64,000 bases of DNA, from contig NC_056749.1 in assembly GCF_019279795.1 (NCBI RefSeq), forward strand, positions 575,418,244 through 575,482,243. The letters are read 5' to 3'. Position 1 is the stretch's first letter; each line of letters starts with the position of its first letter. Below the pieces are notes generated by a model. It made no database searches, was not told the origin of the DNA, and saw nothing but the letters and a program-made list of their open reading frames with translations. A program made the position numbers and the translations under genes. Positions 11,475 through 22,958 of the stretch are shown in pieces. This stretch comes from Protopterus annectens. Lineage: Eukaryota; Chordata; Ceratodontiformes; Protopteridae.

Positions 11475-13645
11475 CAAGTTGAATCTGTGAATCTTGAGGC
11501 AATGTTACACCTTCCCCAAGTACACAGACAACCCCCAACTCCCCCCAAGAAATACAAATATATGTGAGAGATGCAACCATCTATCCAAACTGGAGGCTGA
11601 GCTCCCTCAACTCAGTACTCCCAAAACTAGTCAGGAGGAGAAGGTAACCACACACACCACAAACACAGTCCCACATAGACTTATCACAACTGCAAACCAA
11701 AGACATAAACACAGAAGAACATCCCCAGAGGCCCAAATTATAAACACAGCACACCAACAGAGGCCTCTAAAGCAGACACCCAATCAAACAACTTCCAAAC
11801 ATAGCACATGCAACACATAGTACACAAAGCTGGTGTGCCAAACAGTCACAGGCCAGAAGGAGAAACAACATGCCTGATACAGTTGTAATAGGTGACTCCA
11901 TAGCGAGACACACTGCTGTCCTGCACACCAGACTGAACAAGGGAAAGGGTACAGTAAGCTGCCTGTAGGCTGCCACAATACGCCACATAACACAAGTATG
12001 CAGGTCACCCCAAAGCAAGTAGAAATATGATGCAGTCATAGTCCATGCTGGTGTGAATGACCTGAGATGTACCTCCCTGGACTACATGAAAAGAGACATA
12101 GATGAGCTCTCTGATTACGTATTTCAGGCTGGTATGACACTCACCGTTTGCAGCATCCTACCCTCACCAAGAATGATGCCACAGTACAAACACAGAATGA
12201 TCAGTTATAACAAGTGGCACACTTACTGGTGTCATTCCAAGGGGATCCAATGTCTGTCTGCTTGGGATGTCATGCTTGACAAGCCACGCAGCTGTTCCAG
12301 GGATGGCTTGCACCTGTTACCCCTGGGTGTCTGGATATTGGATAAGGCATTTGCCACCTCCATAGAGCCTTTCATAGGCAAGGCTGAAAAGACTAACCCA
12401 CCACCCTAGAAAACATAAGTGGAAAGAAACATAAGGGTAATGCTGACCAATGCCAGATGTGTAAACCCCAATATGCATGCTCCCGAGGCCATCCCCAGTA
12501 TGGAGAACATCGATGTCTGTGCAGTGACAGAAACCTGCTGCAAGCCTCCTGACAGCACACCAGCACTACCAGGTTATACCACTTATCATGCGTCATGGCC
12601 CCAAAACCTGGAACAAAACATAAAAGGAGGGTGAGTATCCATATTCAGCACAGACACCCATACGTCCAGGTAACTGACAATGCACAAGGCATTGGAGTCC
12701 ACCCATGTGCAACTAACCATAGGCAAGACTGCTGTACAGTCTGTAGCATGCTACAGACCACACTCTCACACACAGGAACCCCACCCAGCCGTCCTGAAGA
12801 CACTGGACAGTATGAATGTCCCACCAGATACCAAACAAGGTACCACAAATTACCACATAGGTGGTAAACTATTATGTATGGAAGGAGTAATCAGGGACCT
12901 AGGGACACAAGTGGACAGTAACCTGTTATGTGACACTCACATTGCCAATGTGGCTAGGAAGACTGTCTACATTGGACACCGTATCATGAAAGGATTCACA
13001 TCTACGTCAACAGAGGTCATTGTGCCCCTATACTGTTCTCTTATCACACCCATAATCTAGTACAATGCCTCATATGGGATGTACCTTACCTGACACCTGC
13101 AGCAGTTAGAAAGACCTCAAAGGTACCTCACCAAGAGGATAAAGGGTCTCAAATATATGTCATATGCTGCCTGGCTGTAGACACCCCAGCTGAATGCAGT
13201 CACATACTGCCTACACAGAGGCATTGCAAGTCTGTTGTACAAGGCCATGCCCAACACAGGAGTAATGGACATGCTCCACCCCAGAAAACTCAAAGCCATC
13301 GGAGCTGTGAGAGTGAGAGATGTCAACCTCAACACATAATGAAATAGGATGTGCTGGAGGGACAGATACATAATCCAGAGGCTCCCCACACCCTGGAACA
13401 GAATCCCACTCCATGTTAGGCAGAGCCCCTCACTGACACTCTTCAACAGGAATCATGCCAAGTGGATGGATGATCGTAGAGTTACACTGGGGGTCTTCAC
13501 TGTGTCATGTCCAGACAGAGGCACAGCAAAGCAAATCATAAATGGCCATAATATTCACATAGCAAGGGGTGGCGAAAGCCACACACACTCTGGCTAGGCT
13601 AACAAATGCCCTAGGGTGGATAGCCTAGTATGAACCTATGAAGAT
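11475..13645 (+). mobile_element. CR1-like LINE nested in another CR1-like LINE; internally deleted
   Basis: Order of parts: an ORF1 N-terminal region with CERCNHLSKLEAEL (11,494-11,820), the ORF1 esterase-like region (11,880-12,410), and the ORF2 endonuclease start (12,419-12,830: LTNARCVN, DVCAVTET, PGYTTYH). Directly after comes the ORF2 C-terminal region (from about 12,845: GVIRDLGTQVDSNL, SLITPII, CWRDRYIIQRL). About 1.8 kb covering the rest of the endonuclease and the RT palm is missing, judging from the 18-21 kb copy. The 3' end shows GCCCTAGGGTGGATAGCC and then GTATGAACCTATGAAG, the family tail. The element is non-autonomous as it stands. Confidence 0.75.
11880..12410 (+). pseudogene. 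CR1 ORF1 esterase-like (SGNH hydrolase type) domain remnant
   Basis: A GDSIARHT motif near 11,893-11,915 (block I with Ser), VHAGVNDL near 12,045-12,065 (a GxND-type block) and RDGLHLLPLG near 12,302-12,330 (block V, with Asp and His) occur in SGNH-hydrolase order. CR1-group ORF1 proteins are known to carry such a domain. Its role in retrotransposition is thought to involve membrane or RNP handling; that is family knowledge and not shown here. At least two stops lie between the first and second blocks. The second half is open at 12,053-12,409, ending just before the ORF2 endonuclease. Confidence 0.7.
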
Positions 13646-15540
13646 ACAAATTGTACAGGACACTAAGGATAATCCCAAGGCTTTCACAACTGATGGTAGG
13701 AACCATGTTGGGAATTCACAGATATGCTCTGAATCACACACAAATATCACAAACGACATACCAAACACACACACATATTGCCAACATACATCCTGACAGG
13801 TGCAGTGCAACCCCCCCCCCCCAGAATGCAAAATATCTATCCCAGCAGACTGCTGGCCCCTGACATTGCAGATGCTGAGGTAACAGCCAGCATCTACAAA
13901 GCAAAACACACAGCAGCAATGGTATGAGATGGTGTCCTGGGCTGAGTCCAACATGGACTCCAAGACAAATGGAATGCCAAATCACACTACTGCTCAATGT
14001 CAGCCATACCACAGGATATGTACCCAAAGAGCAGTGTACAACAACAGTGGTCCTTCTCAACAAAGGTGTTGCCTGAATGGATACTGAAAACTACCACCCC
14101 AGAATCCTGAGAAGCTCGGTCTGCACAGCTATGGAAAGGATCAGCATGTACCACAGACATAAAGATATTGGGGACCTACTGACACCGGACCCTACCCAGT
14201 GTGGCTTTCTTAAGGGAAGATCCTGCCCCTAAACATGTTTGACTCAATTGAAACAGTCATTAAGGTCATAGATGAGGGCAATGGGGTCCACACAGCGTAG
14301 CTGGACCTTGCAAAGGCTTCTGTGCAATACCCTATGTGTTCATTATAGATATGCTCACCAGCTTAAATATAAACCCCTATGTCAGTAGAGGGGTTGCAAA
14401 CCAGACCAAGGACAGAACAGACATGGTCAGACATGCTGCAGCCATGTCAGACTACAAACCAGATATAACTGGCATCCCACAAGGCTTGGTCCTGGGATCT
14501 CCCTCGTCTGGTATATATATGTCCCATAGGTACAGGCCAACATGGAAGGACTGTGTCTGAACATGTTTGCAGAGGACTACAAACTGCTCACCATATATGA
14601 TCCACCAGCTGACACAAGCATCCCACAAAAGGGCCACATAGAAACAGACAACTGGTGCCATAGCCATGTCAGCAAGCTAATTGCAGAAAAGTGTATAGTC
14701 AACCCCCATGGATATACAGTAAGTGCCCACCAATTACCACATAGGTGTTAACCCATTACGTACTTAACATGTAATGAGAGACCTGGGGACACAAGGTAAT
14801 AGATATCCTGCATTGGACAAACATGTGCTGTAGTGTTTACAGAAACATACCATATACCCACCTAATCATGAAGGTTGTCAGATCTAGATAAGGGGAGGTC
14901 ATTGTGGCTCTGCAGTCATCCTTCATCAGCGTTACAATTCACTACAATAGCCCCTGTGGGATGTACCTCAGCAAACACCTCCATAAACTGTAAAGTCCCC
15001 AACAGTACCTCACCAGGAGTATCAAAGAGCTTGCACAGATGCCATGTGTCGCCTGATTAAACAAACTGCAGCTACACACACTGCCATACTGCCCACCCAG
15101 AGGCAAGCTGTGCCTGATGTATAAAGCCATGTCCAAGCTGGTATCAATAAACATGCTGCACCTTGTACAATCTGAATGGCAGTGAGCTATGCACATGAGA
15201 GACCTGAACCCCAGCACTGACTTACATAGGACAAGCTGTACTGCATGATCCATAACACAGAAGCCACCCCCACCCATGAGTAAACTCCCAGTACAGGCTA
15301 CCCATAGAGTCACTTATCGATTCTCCTCAAGAGGAATCTTGATGAGTGGATGGGAGATGGTAGCTTTACCCTGGGTATCACTGTCATGTCACAGGTAGAC
15401 AGAGGCACAGTATACTAACCATGACATATGTCATGGCAAACTCCACTTACAATGTGTGTCAAAGGACAAACACACTCTCTGACTAGCATTAGAAATGGCC
15501 TAGGGCACATCGCTAGTGTTTGCAAATGTACACCTATGTT

Positions 15541-16319
15541 GTGGAATACACTACCAATGTTGGACAAGCCTGGTTTAAGTAGTTCATATCTGAACATAAT
15601 GCAACATGGTCAGATGTGCACAACTGGCCCCTAACCAGGCTGTTGTGCTCACTATGGAAATGTAAAGCAGTGATAGGACTAAAGCCCAGGATACTGTCCA
15701 CCACAGTCAAAAATACTGAACCAGTACACTATACAGTACTACAGTGTTAGGTCAGTGTGAAAGGATGTTGACAACTGTATGCAAAGTATCCCATGCAAAC
15801 CCTGCAGGCACAGTATAATCCTGTTGTGTTCACACACAAAGCAGTTGTACAGTAACTACACAACATGACACACAACACACAACCATAAACGGGAGATATT
15901 TGCTGAAGTTCACACTCATCCACAAATGTGGTGGGCTGCAGAGTTCAACATATGGAAAGCTCACACTGGGCATGCTCACACACCTTGATAAATGAGACAT
16001 ATGTCAGACAACATGCCATGGGAAGGCTGAACTGGGCATGCTCACACACTTAGGCCAAATTTCAGTTTAGCAGTTGGCCACACATATCTGGTATTTTTAC
16101 GTGTTATTCCAGGAACCAACCACATTACAGCAATCTGCCCAGTGCACACAGTTAAATGACTACAGAGACATACATGATATAGTGGATCCCTCCCATATGC
16201 AAACATCTTCCACAGATACACAAGTTGTTCATACAAACAGGGAATGCTATGGCAATAAAGACGTGCAAACAGTCAATCAGCAACAAATAATGTGCATTTG
16301 ACAATTAAACATATGGGTG
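15541..16319. other. CA/TG-rich stretch with no recognised gene
   Basis: Lies between the outer CR1 copy and the tandem array. The base use (many ACA, TGT and CATG words) is like that around the Harbinger genes, so it may be Harbinger interior, but no motif proves it. Only short ORFs occur. Confidence 0.4.
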
Positions 16320-17390
16320 TAGAGGTCAACACTAGGCTGTTTGCCCTAGGGAATGACAGCTTAGCCAGAGTGTGCTTGGCGTCTGCCTCCCCACAGGATG
16401 CACAGTTACCTTTCTAAACACTGATAATGTCAGCACCCTATAAGTACAGCAGGAGAAGGGAAACCTCCCAGTAATGCGAAAAGCGCGCTCCCCTAATGCA
16501 TCCATCTCAAGTGTCATAACATAGTTAGGTAGGGGTTTGAATCCTGCAAATGCTCAGTGTGAGTGGGGTTGGTGTGTGTGCAAGTCTGTGGGAGGGAAAT
16601 GTCCCTTTTGGCAACTGGGAAAACACAATACAGGATGCACATTCCCCTTTCTAAACACTGATGATGTCAGCACCCTATAAGTACAGCAGGAAAAGGGAAA
16701 TCTCCCAGTAATGCGAATAGCACGCTCTGCTAATGCGTCCGTCTCGAGTGTCATAACATAGTTAGGTAGGGGTTTGAATCCTGCAAGTGTGTGTGTTTGG
16801 ATGAGGGGGGTTCGTGTGTGTGTGAGGGAAATGTCCCTTTTGGCAACTAGGAGAACAGACTACAGGATGCACATTCCCCTTTCTAAACACTGATGATGTC
16901 AGCACCCTATAAGTACAGCAGGAGAAGGGAAACCTCCCAGTAATGTGAATAGCGCGCTCCGCTAATGCGTCTGTCTCGAGTGTCATAACATAGTTAGGTA
17001 GGGGTTTGAATCCTGCAAATAGCACGTGTGTGTGTTTGGATGAGAGGAGTTAGTGTGTGCGAGAGAAATGCCCCTTTTGGCAACTAGGAGAACAGACTAC
17101 AGGATGCACATTCCCCTTTCTAAACACTGATGATGTCAGCACCCTATAAGTACAGCAGGAGAAGTAAAACCTCGCAGTGATGCGAATAGCGTGCTCCGCT
17201 AATGTGTCTGTCTCGAGTGTCATAACATAGTTAGGTAGTGGTTTGAATCCTGTAAATGCTCAGTGTGTGTGCAAGTCCGTGTGAGGGAAATGTCCCTTTT
17301 GGCAACTGGGAAAACACAATACAGGATGCACATTCCCCTTTCTAAACACTGATGATGACAGCACCCTACAAGTACAGCAGGAGAAGGTAT
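16320..17390. repeat. Tandem array of about 4.5 units of ~235 bp with a pol III B-box-like motif
   Basis: The word CATAACATAGTTAGG starts at 16,515, 16,752, 16,984 and 17,221 (spacings 237, 232 and 237 bp). Each full unit has ACAGGATGCACATTCCCC, CTATAAGTACAGCAGG, a block close to AGCGCGCTCCGCTAATGCG, and then GGTTTGAATCC at 16,534, 16,771, 17,003 and 17,240. The last motif fits the tRNA B box, and the AGCGCGCTC block resembles the D/anticodon side of tRNA-derived SINE heads. A sixth partial junction ends at 17,390. The repeated short minus-strand ORFs here are a by-product of the tandem structure. Confidence 0.8.
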
Positions 17391-18060
17391 GTGGCATGGA
17401 CAATGACTGAGTCATATGTGTCCATGCCTCTGACTGACCTGCATGCTTGTGTTATGTGGTGGACCATAGTGCCCCAAAGTCAATCACTGTGACCTTCACC
17501 TTGTCCAGCCTGGTGAGCCTGACCACACTGTACCGGACAATAAAGGTAGCTAACACAACTGTGGCATGTGTGTTGTCTAGCCGTACAGGCTGTGACTGGC
17601 ACACAGGATTTGTGTGCTATGTGTTATGTGTGATGTGTTCAGGCATAACGTATGCCTGTGTGCCCGCTGCAGAGGTGTGTGCCGCTCAGGCAGGATGCTA
17701 TTCTAAGGCTCCACGAATGGCCCAGTGTGTTCACGTGCTTGTATTGCTGTCAGTGTAGGTCTACATTAGACTGGTATTGTAGTCACTGTAGTATTGCATG
17801 CCACCTGACAGGTTATGCCAGTACTGGGTTCAGAGTGCTTAGTCCCCAGTTTGGCTATGTGGTTCCATCTCATACATGTGTTGTACTTCCATGTGTATTG
17901 GAGAGGGTTGACTGTGTACATGTGGCAGCTGTGACATTGCCACATGACCCACATATTCCACAACTGTAGCATAGAGGTGACTGACAACTGACCTTTGAAC
18001 ATGCTACCATAGTATTGTGATTGCCATGGTGATTAACAGCACATAGGGCCAATGGGGAAC
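17391..18060. other. TG-rich stretch, no recognised gene
   Basis: Rich in TGTG words with short open frames on both strands but no domain motif. It joins the tandem array to the 3' tail of the minus-strand CR1 copy. Confidence 0.4.
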
Positions 18061-18189
18061 AAGGTACATAGGTTCATAGGTTCATAGCGTCATACTAGAC
18101 TCTTCCCTAGGGCATTTAAGAACCTAGCCAGAATGTGTTTGGCTGTCACCATCCATTGTAAATATATCTTGCCATGCCCTTTTCTGAGG

Positions 18190-19641
18190 TTAGTATACTG
18201 TGCCTCTGTCTAACAGTGACACAGAAGTGATACCTGGGGTAAACCTACAATGTCCCATCCACTCATCAAGATTCCTCTTGAAGAGAGTCAATGAGGGACT
18301 CTGCCTAACCTGGACTGGGATTTTATTCCAGAGTGAAGTGAGCCTCTGGGTTATGAGTCTGTCCCTCCAGCATGTCCTATTTATTTCAGTGCTGAGGCTC
18401 AGGTCTCTCAAGCGTGTAGCCCGATGGGATTTGGATATTCTCAGGTGCAGCATGCCCATTAATTCCGGGTTCGACATGGTGTTATACATTAGGCACAGAT
18501 CGCCTCTGAACAGGCAGTATGCCACTGAGTAGAGTTGGGGTTTATTTAACCGGTCAGCATATGGCATCTGTTTGAGCCCTTTGATCCTCTTGGTGAAGTA
18601 CTTGTGGGGTCTTTCCAGTTGCTGCAGGTGTCTGGTAAGGTACATCCCGACAGGGGGATTGTACTCAATTATGGGCCTGATGAGGGATGAGTAAAGAGGC
18701 ACGATGTCCTCCCTTGATGTAGATGTGAATCCCTTCATGATGGGGTGGGCTATATGCAATGTCTTTCTAACTACTTTGGCCACGTGGTTGTCAAATGAGA
18801 GATTGCTATCAACTTGGGTCCCCAGGTCCCTAATTACTTCTTCTGTACGTAATGGAGTACCACCTATGTGGTACTTTGTGGGCACTTTGTTTTTGCCAAA
18901 GGGGATGACTATACACACTTTTGCATTCAGCTGGAGGCCATGACTCTGGTACAAGTTATCTGTTTCTATGATGCCCCTTTGGAAGATGCTTGTGTCGGCT
19001 GGAGAGTCGATTATGGCGGCCAGTTTGCAGTCATCTGCATATTTGGTCAGCCACAGTCCTTCCATGTTGGCCTGTACCTCCGATAAATATATACCAAACA
19101 AGAGAGGTCCCAGGACTGAGCCTTGTGGGACACCACTTGTAACTGGTTTGGAGTCTGGCATGGCTCCAGCAATTCTAACCATGTGGGTTCTGTCCTTGAG
19201 CCAGTGTGCAATCCATCTAGTGACATAGGGTCTTATATTTAAGCTGGTGAGCTTCTCTAGAATGCCCAAGTGGGGTATTGTTTTGAAGGCTTTTGCGAGG
19301 TCCAGGTAGGCTGTGTGAACCACCTTCCCCTCGTCAATGGCCTTGGTGACTGTTTCAAAGAAATCAACCAGGTTTGAGAGGCAGGATCTGCCCTTAACAA
19401 AGCCAAACTGGGTATGAACCAGTGTCTGTAGGTCCCCAAAATCTATATTTATGTGGTCCATGATGATCCTTTCCATAGCTCTGCAGACCAAGCTAGTGTG
19501 GCTTATGGGGCGATAGTGTCCAGGATCCGTTGAGGCACCACCTTTCTGTAGAGGGACCACTGCTGCTGTACGCCACACTTTGGACACATATCCTGTAGTA
19601 AGGCTGGGATTAAACAGTAGGTTTATGTTTGGTTGTAGCAT
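18190..19641 (-). CDS. CR1-like ORF2: reverse transcriptase and C-terminal region (open, 483 codons)
   Basis: Motifs in order: GHYRPIS; QFGFVKGRSCLSNL; AYLDLAKAF (catalytic Asp present, though the usual AFD reads AFK); GVPQGSVLGPLLFGIYLSEV; KYADDCKL (the paired catalytic aspartates); then IRDLGTQVDSNL, SLIRPIIEYN, CWRDRLITQRL and LFKRNLDEWMG. This corresponds to the RT and thumb/C-terminal half of a CR1/Jockey-group ORF2. The Met at 19,641 is not a natural start, because in the family the RT is fused downstream of the endonuclease. The opposite-strand ORFs over this stretch are shadows. A 1.45-kb open frame suggests this is one of the younger copies here. Confidence 0.85.
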   Translation of the reverse strand: MLQPNINLLFNPSLTTGYVSKVWRTAAVVPLQKGGASTDPGHYRPISHTSLVCRAMERIIMDHINIDFGDLQTLVHTQFGFVKGRSCLSNLVDFFETVTKAIDEGKVVHTAYLDLAKAFKTIPHLGILEKLTSLNIRPYVTRWIAHWLKDRTHMVRIAGAMPDSKPVTSGVPQGSVLGPLLFGIYLSEVQANMEGLWLTKYADDCKLAAIIDSPADTSIFQRGIIETDNLYQSHGLQLNAKVCIVIPFGKNKVPTKYHIGGTPLRTEEVIRDLGTQVDSNLSFDNHVAKVVRKTLHIAHPIMKGFTSTSREDIVPLYSSLIRPIIEYNPPVGMYLTRHLQQLERPHKYFTKRIKGLKQMPYADRLNKPQLYSVAYCLFRGDLCLMYNTMSNPELMGMLHLRISKSHRATRLRDLSLSTEINRTCWRDRLITQRLTSLWNKIPVQVRQSPSLTLFKRNLDEWMGHCRFTPGITSVSLLDRGTVY

Positions 19642-20203
19642 GTCTTGGAGGTCATGTAGGACACAGCCGGGACACTGTCTCGTCCCATTGATGCAGTGTG
19701 TATTGCTTTGGAGAGGGTGGCTCTTACCTGAGCATCTGAGATGTCAGGGGGGCAGCACTCTGCTGGGATACATATTTGCCCTTTCAGTGTGGAGGGGGGT
19801 GAGAAGTTTGCACTGAACCTGTCAGCTAGAATGTTGGCAATGTCTGTGGGTTTGGTGTTTCTATTGACATTTTGGACTACCTCTGAGCATATCTGGGAAT
19901 TACCACCCAGGTTCCTAACATAACTAAAGAAAGCCTTGTGATTATCCTTAGTGTCCTGTGCAATTTCTCTCGAAGCTGGCCTTAGACAATCTTATGAGTG
20001 CCTGTAGTTATTTGCTAATACTGATCAGTGATGCCTTCCCTATTTGGGAATTTGCTGTATCATTTAGTAGCTTCCCCTTCTATTGTGTAGTTTGTTTATG
20101 GCTGGGGTCCACCAGATAGGACGTCTGCCTTTGGAGGATTGGGTCTTGGTTTTATTCGGGATCACATGATCCATGCATTCCTGAAGGTGTCCATAGAATG
20201 CGT

Positions 20204-20982
20204 TTATAGAGGAATCTGCGGTCTGGTCTGTAGTTTCCACAGGCCCGGGGGCTTTGAAGGTTTCCACCTCAGTTTTGAGGAGTGTGAATTTGCTTTAGAG
20301 AAGTTGTTCACTGTGGTGTTCTGGGCAGGGGGTGGGGTCAGGATGTGAATATCCAGTGAGATTAGTTTATGGTCCAATATTACCAGTGAGGGATACACTT
20401 CTGGTCTGGAGCATAGAGTCTCCATGTTGGTGATGATCAGGTCCAGTATGCTTCCCCTTCTTGTGGTAGTGGTAACAAGTTGTTCCATAGTATTTGAGCT
20501 CATATATTCTAGTAATCTTTGGCCTAGGGTGTTGGAGCTAGAGTCATGCTCCCAGTCCATGTTTGGGTAGTTGACGTCGCCCAATATAATGGTGTTTGGA
20601 GAGACCTTCATATTTCCACTGTTCACAGGACGGCCAAGTGCAGTTCTTGGGTTTGGGAGGGTGGTCTGTAGCAGGCTATAACCTGGAAGGCAGTTTCACC
20701 CATTGTTAGTTGCACATGGATAGTCTCTGATGCTTGGTGCTTTGCCACTAACCTGGAGGTGTGGGTATCTTTGATGAATATCAATACTCCCCCTCCATTT
20801 GTGGTTTGTTCCAAGTTTTGGGGCTGAAAAGCATGGTATGAGGTTAAATCTGGTAGTGCTGGTGTGCTCTCAGTAGCTCTGAACCAGGCATCTGTTACTG
20901 CATAGATATCGATGTTCTCCATGCCAAGGAGAGTTTCGGGTGCATGCATCTTGAGGTTTAGACTTCTGGCGTTGGGTAGCAT
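20204..20982 (-). pseudogene. CR1-like ORF2 apurinic-type endonuclease domain (frameshifted)
   Basis: Two open pieces, 20,982-20,623 and 20,626-20,204, overlap by a few bases in different frames. The first has PNARSLNLKMHAPE, IYAVTDAWF and VIACYRP. The second has GDVNYPNMDW, RGSILDLIITN and LDHKLISLDIHI (the SDH motif reads LDH). These are the recognisable blocks of the APE-type endonuclease that nicks target DNA for reverse transcription. The shift lies near 20,625, between the YRP and GDxN blocks. Confidence 0.8.
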
Positions 20983-21140
20983 TACTCTTAGTTTCTTATC
21001 CCTTGTGATACCTATGAAGGTGGGTTTGTCATTTGAGCCTTGCCTAACATAGGCACTATGGGGGTAGCAATAGCCTTTGCCAATATCTGAAAGCCCAGGG
21101 GTGACAGGTGCAGGCCATCCCTAGCGAAGCAGGTGGTTCA

Positions 21141-21644
21141 ACAGAAGATGAATATGTGAGGGTGTAGTGCCTGTGATTAGTTAGCAGTAGCATATATGAC
21201 TGCTCACGTGGACACATGCCAGGTAAGTCATATGCAATGTGTCACAGGCAACGTACATGTGAACAGGACAAACAATGACATTCTGTCAAGTGAGACATGG
21301 ACATACATATAGTAAGCTATGCAGATGTCACTAGGAGTCCACAGAAGCTCTGTAACTATGCATTGCAGGTGGGATCAGTATTCCAGGGTAATTGCAAGCA
21401 AACATGCATGCAAACAAAGCTACAGTAAGCAGGGCTGCATGTAGTCCATTGTACAACAAAAAAGCTGTACCATTTCCAGTAGGTAACACTGCAAATATGC
21501 AGGCACTATGCACATGTACATGGAAATACACAGGTCAGATGGCTAGGGTCCAGTCTCAGCACACAAGTGTACAGACCATGTACTGTCAGGATGTACAATA
21601 ACTGGATGGAAACCCATGTGCTCATACCTGCAGTAATACACATG
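21141..21644. other. No recognised gene
   Basis: Short stretch between two CR1-like fragments, with CA/TG-rich composition and small ORFs only. Confidence 0.4.
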
Positions 21645-21990
21645 TCAAATAACAGACACTGAGCCTTCACTCACTGGTTCCATGCTTAGTAGGATGTATG
21701 CTACCTGGCCTGCCACCACAGTATCCCTGACATGTATGGGGACTCTCCCTCCTGTGACAGTTAGTTTTGTGTGTTGGGGCTGTCTAGCATGGTATGAGAT
21801 GTGAGCTTGCAGTGCTAGGGTGCTCCTGTGTGTCCTGTACCAGTCGTGTAGTACTGCACACATTTCAACATCCTCAAACATCCGCATTGCAGAGTCCAGT
21901 GTGGGCAACATGCCACTTGCAGTTTACATGTCCATCATTGCATATTACTACATTCATTACCTTATCCCCTGTGCTACCTATGTATGTAGA
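21645..21990 (-). mobile_element. CR1-like LINE endonuclease fragment, degraded
   Basis: The minus-strand frame from 21,911 down reads MFEDVEMCAVLHDW, TLALQAHISYHARQPQ and GGRVPIHVRDT. It aligns block by block with the endonuclease start of the 18-21 kb copy (MENIDIYAVTDAW, TPALPDLTSYHA, GGGVLIFIKDT). Both ends fade into unrelated sequence. Confidence 0.65.
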
Positions 21991-22480
21991 CTTCTGTTGA
22001 CATCCTTACCACCAGTATGCCAACATGTGCAGATGATACACTATGGTACTTACCATGGGTGTAGACAACAGTACATGACAATCACAACCTTACTGCATCA
22101 GGCATGCTGTGATATACCCACAATTATTTCAGCACACAGTACTGTTAACAACATGATACTATTACTACACGTCTATGTGGTCACCCTGTGCATCAGCAAC
22201 ATGTTAACATGTACCTGCACAGATGTTACAGATTGCAGAAGGTGGCACAGTTTCATCATATGCACAGGGTGTGAAATTGGTATGCCTGAGTCAGCCACCG
22301 ATACCACCGATTGACATGTATGTGTATGTGTGTTGGTGAGGGACAGCAGTACAAGGTGGGGCAATGTTGATGCAGTGTGTGCATGCATGCGGTAGCCCTA
22401 GGTGTTGTCAATTCGCATGTGTGTATGGATGCACACAGTTCCACCTCATGGCTGCCATATACTGGTGTTTATGGACAGCC
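21991..22480. other. No recognised gene
   Basis: CA/TG-rich sequence downstream (minus-strand sense) of the Myb-like gene. It may hold its 3' untranslated region. No polyadenylation signal was picked out with confidence. Confidence 0.35.
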
Positions 22481-22958
22481 ACAGACTGTACCTGCCAGGT
22501 CATACAGATCAGTGTCTCTGGCCACGGACACGGTACCTGTGCCTTGCAGGGGTGCTACAGACCATATCCGGTACCAACCCAGACTGGGTACTGTCATCAG
22601 AAGCAGGTGTTCATTGACTGGACACAGATCCCTGTTGGGCCTGGCCAGAGCCACGTGCACGTGGTCTCCTGGGGCGGTCTGATGACAGCACAGACCCAGC
22701 ATTGCTGGGGCTGCTGCTGGCACTATGGGGGCGGCCGTGGCCCTGTTGTCATCCACAACGACTGCCAGCTGCTGCTGTTGCTGGCATACACCCATGTCGA
22801 CGCCTCAACCGTCCACCATCACCCTGGCTCATGGACATGTAGTTGTGGAACCAGTCTAATATGTCCCCACAACATCTGTCTATGACATTGGTGAAATTAC
22901 GGATGGCAGCCGCAATGTCACGCATACTGTCAGTCATGGCTGTGCGACATGCTGTCAG

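Larger units (their letters stand above)
10185..15540 (+). mobile_element. CR1-like LINE (outer copy), split by a nested CR1-like copy
   Basis: The left part (about 10,185-11,474) contains the end of ORF1, matching the nested copy's 12,150-12,400 region; the endonuclease (ENWVKAHNST, then PGYTSY); and the endonuclease-RT linker (ECLDYAI, WWTPAI). The right part (about 13,646-15,540) resumes in the linker at AATTGTACAGGACACTAAGG, which in the minus-strand copy at 18-21 kb comes almost directly after the last matching left-hand bases. It then continues through degraded RT: LTSLNINPYV, GIPQGLVLGS and LDEWMGDGSF. The coding sequence is riddled with stops. Left and right parts therefore read as one insertion interrupted by 11,475-13,645. 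Confidence 0.75.
18062..21140 (-). mobile_element. CR1-like LINE, best preserved copy (end of ORF1, endonuclease, RT, tail)
   Basis: On the minus strand the parts are: ORF1 end (RDGLHLSPLG-like, near 21,110), ORF2 endonuclease (20,982-20,204), linker (20,267-19,650), RT plus C-terminal region (19,641-18,190), a short 3' UTR containing AAATGCCCTAGGGAAGAG, and a tail of repeated CTATGAAC at 18,065-18,090. An 8-bp microsatellite tail is typical of the CR1 clade. The 5' end is truncated inside ORF1. Frameshifts separate the endonuclease pieces, but the RT section is uninterrupted. It served as the reference for aligning the other copies in the window. Confidence 0.85.

Noticed and set aside
15419..15436. 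18-bp perfect palindrome CCATGACATATGTCATGG
   Set aside because: Isolated, within a decayed CR1-like 3' UTR, and not seen at that place in the other copies.
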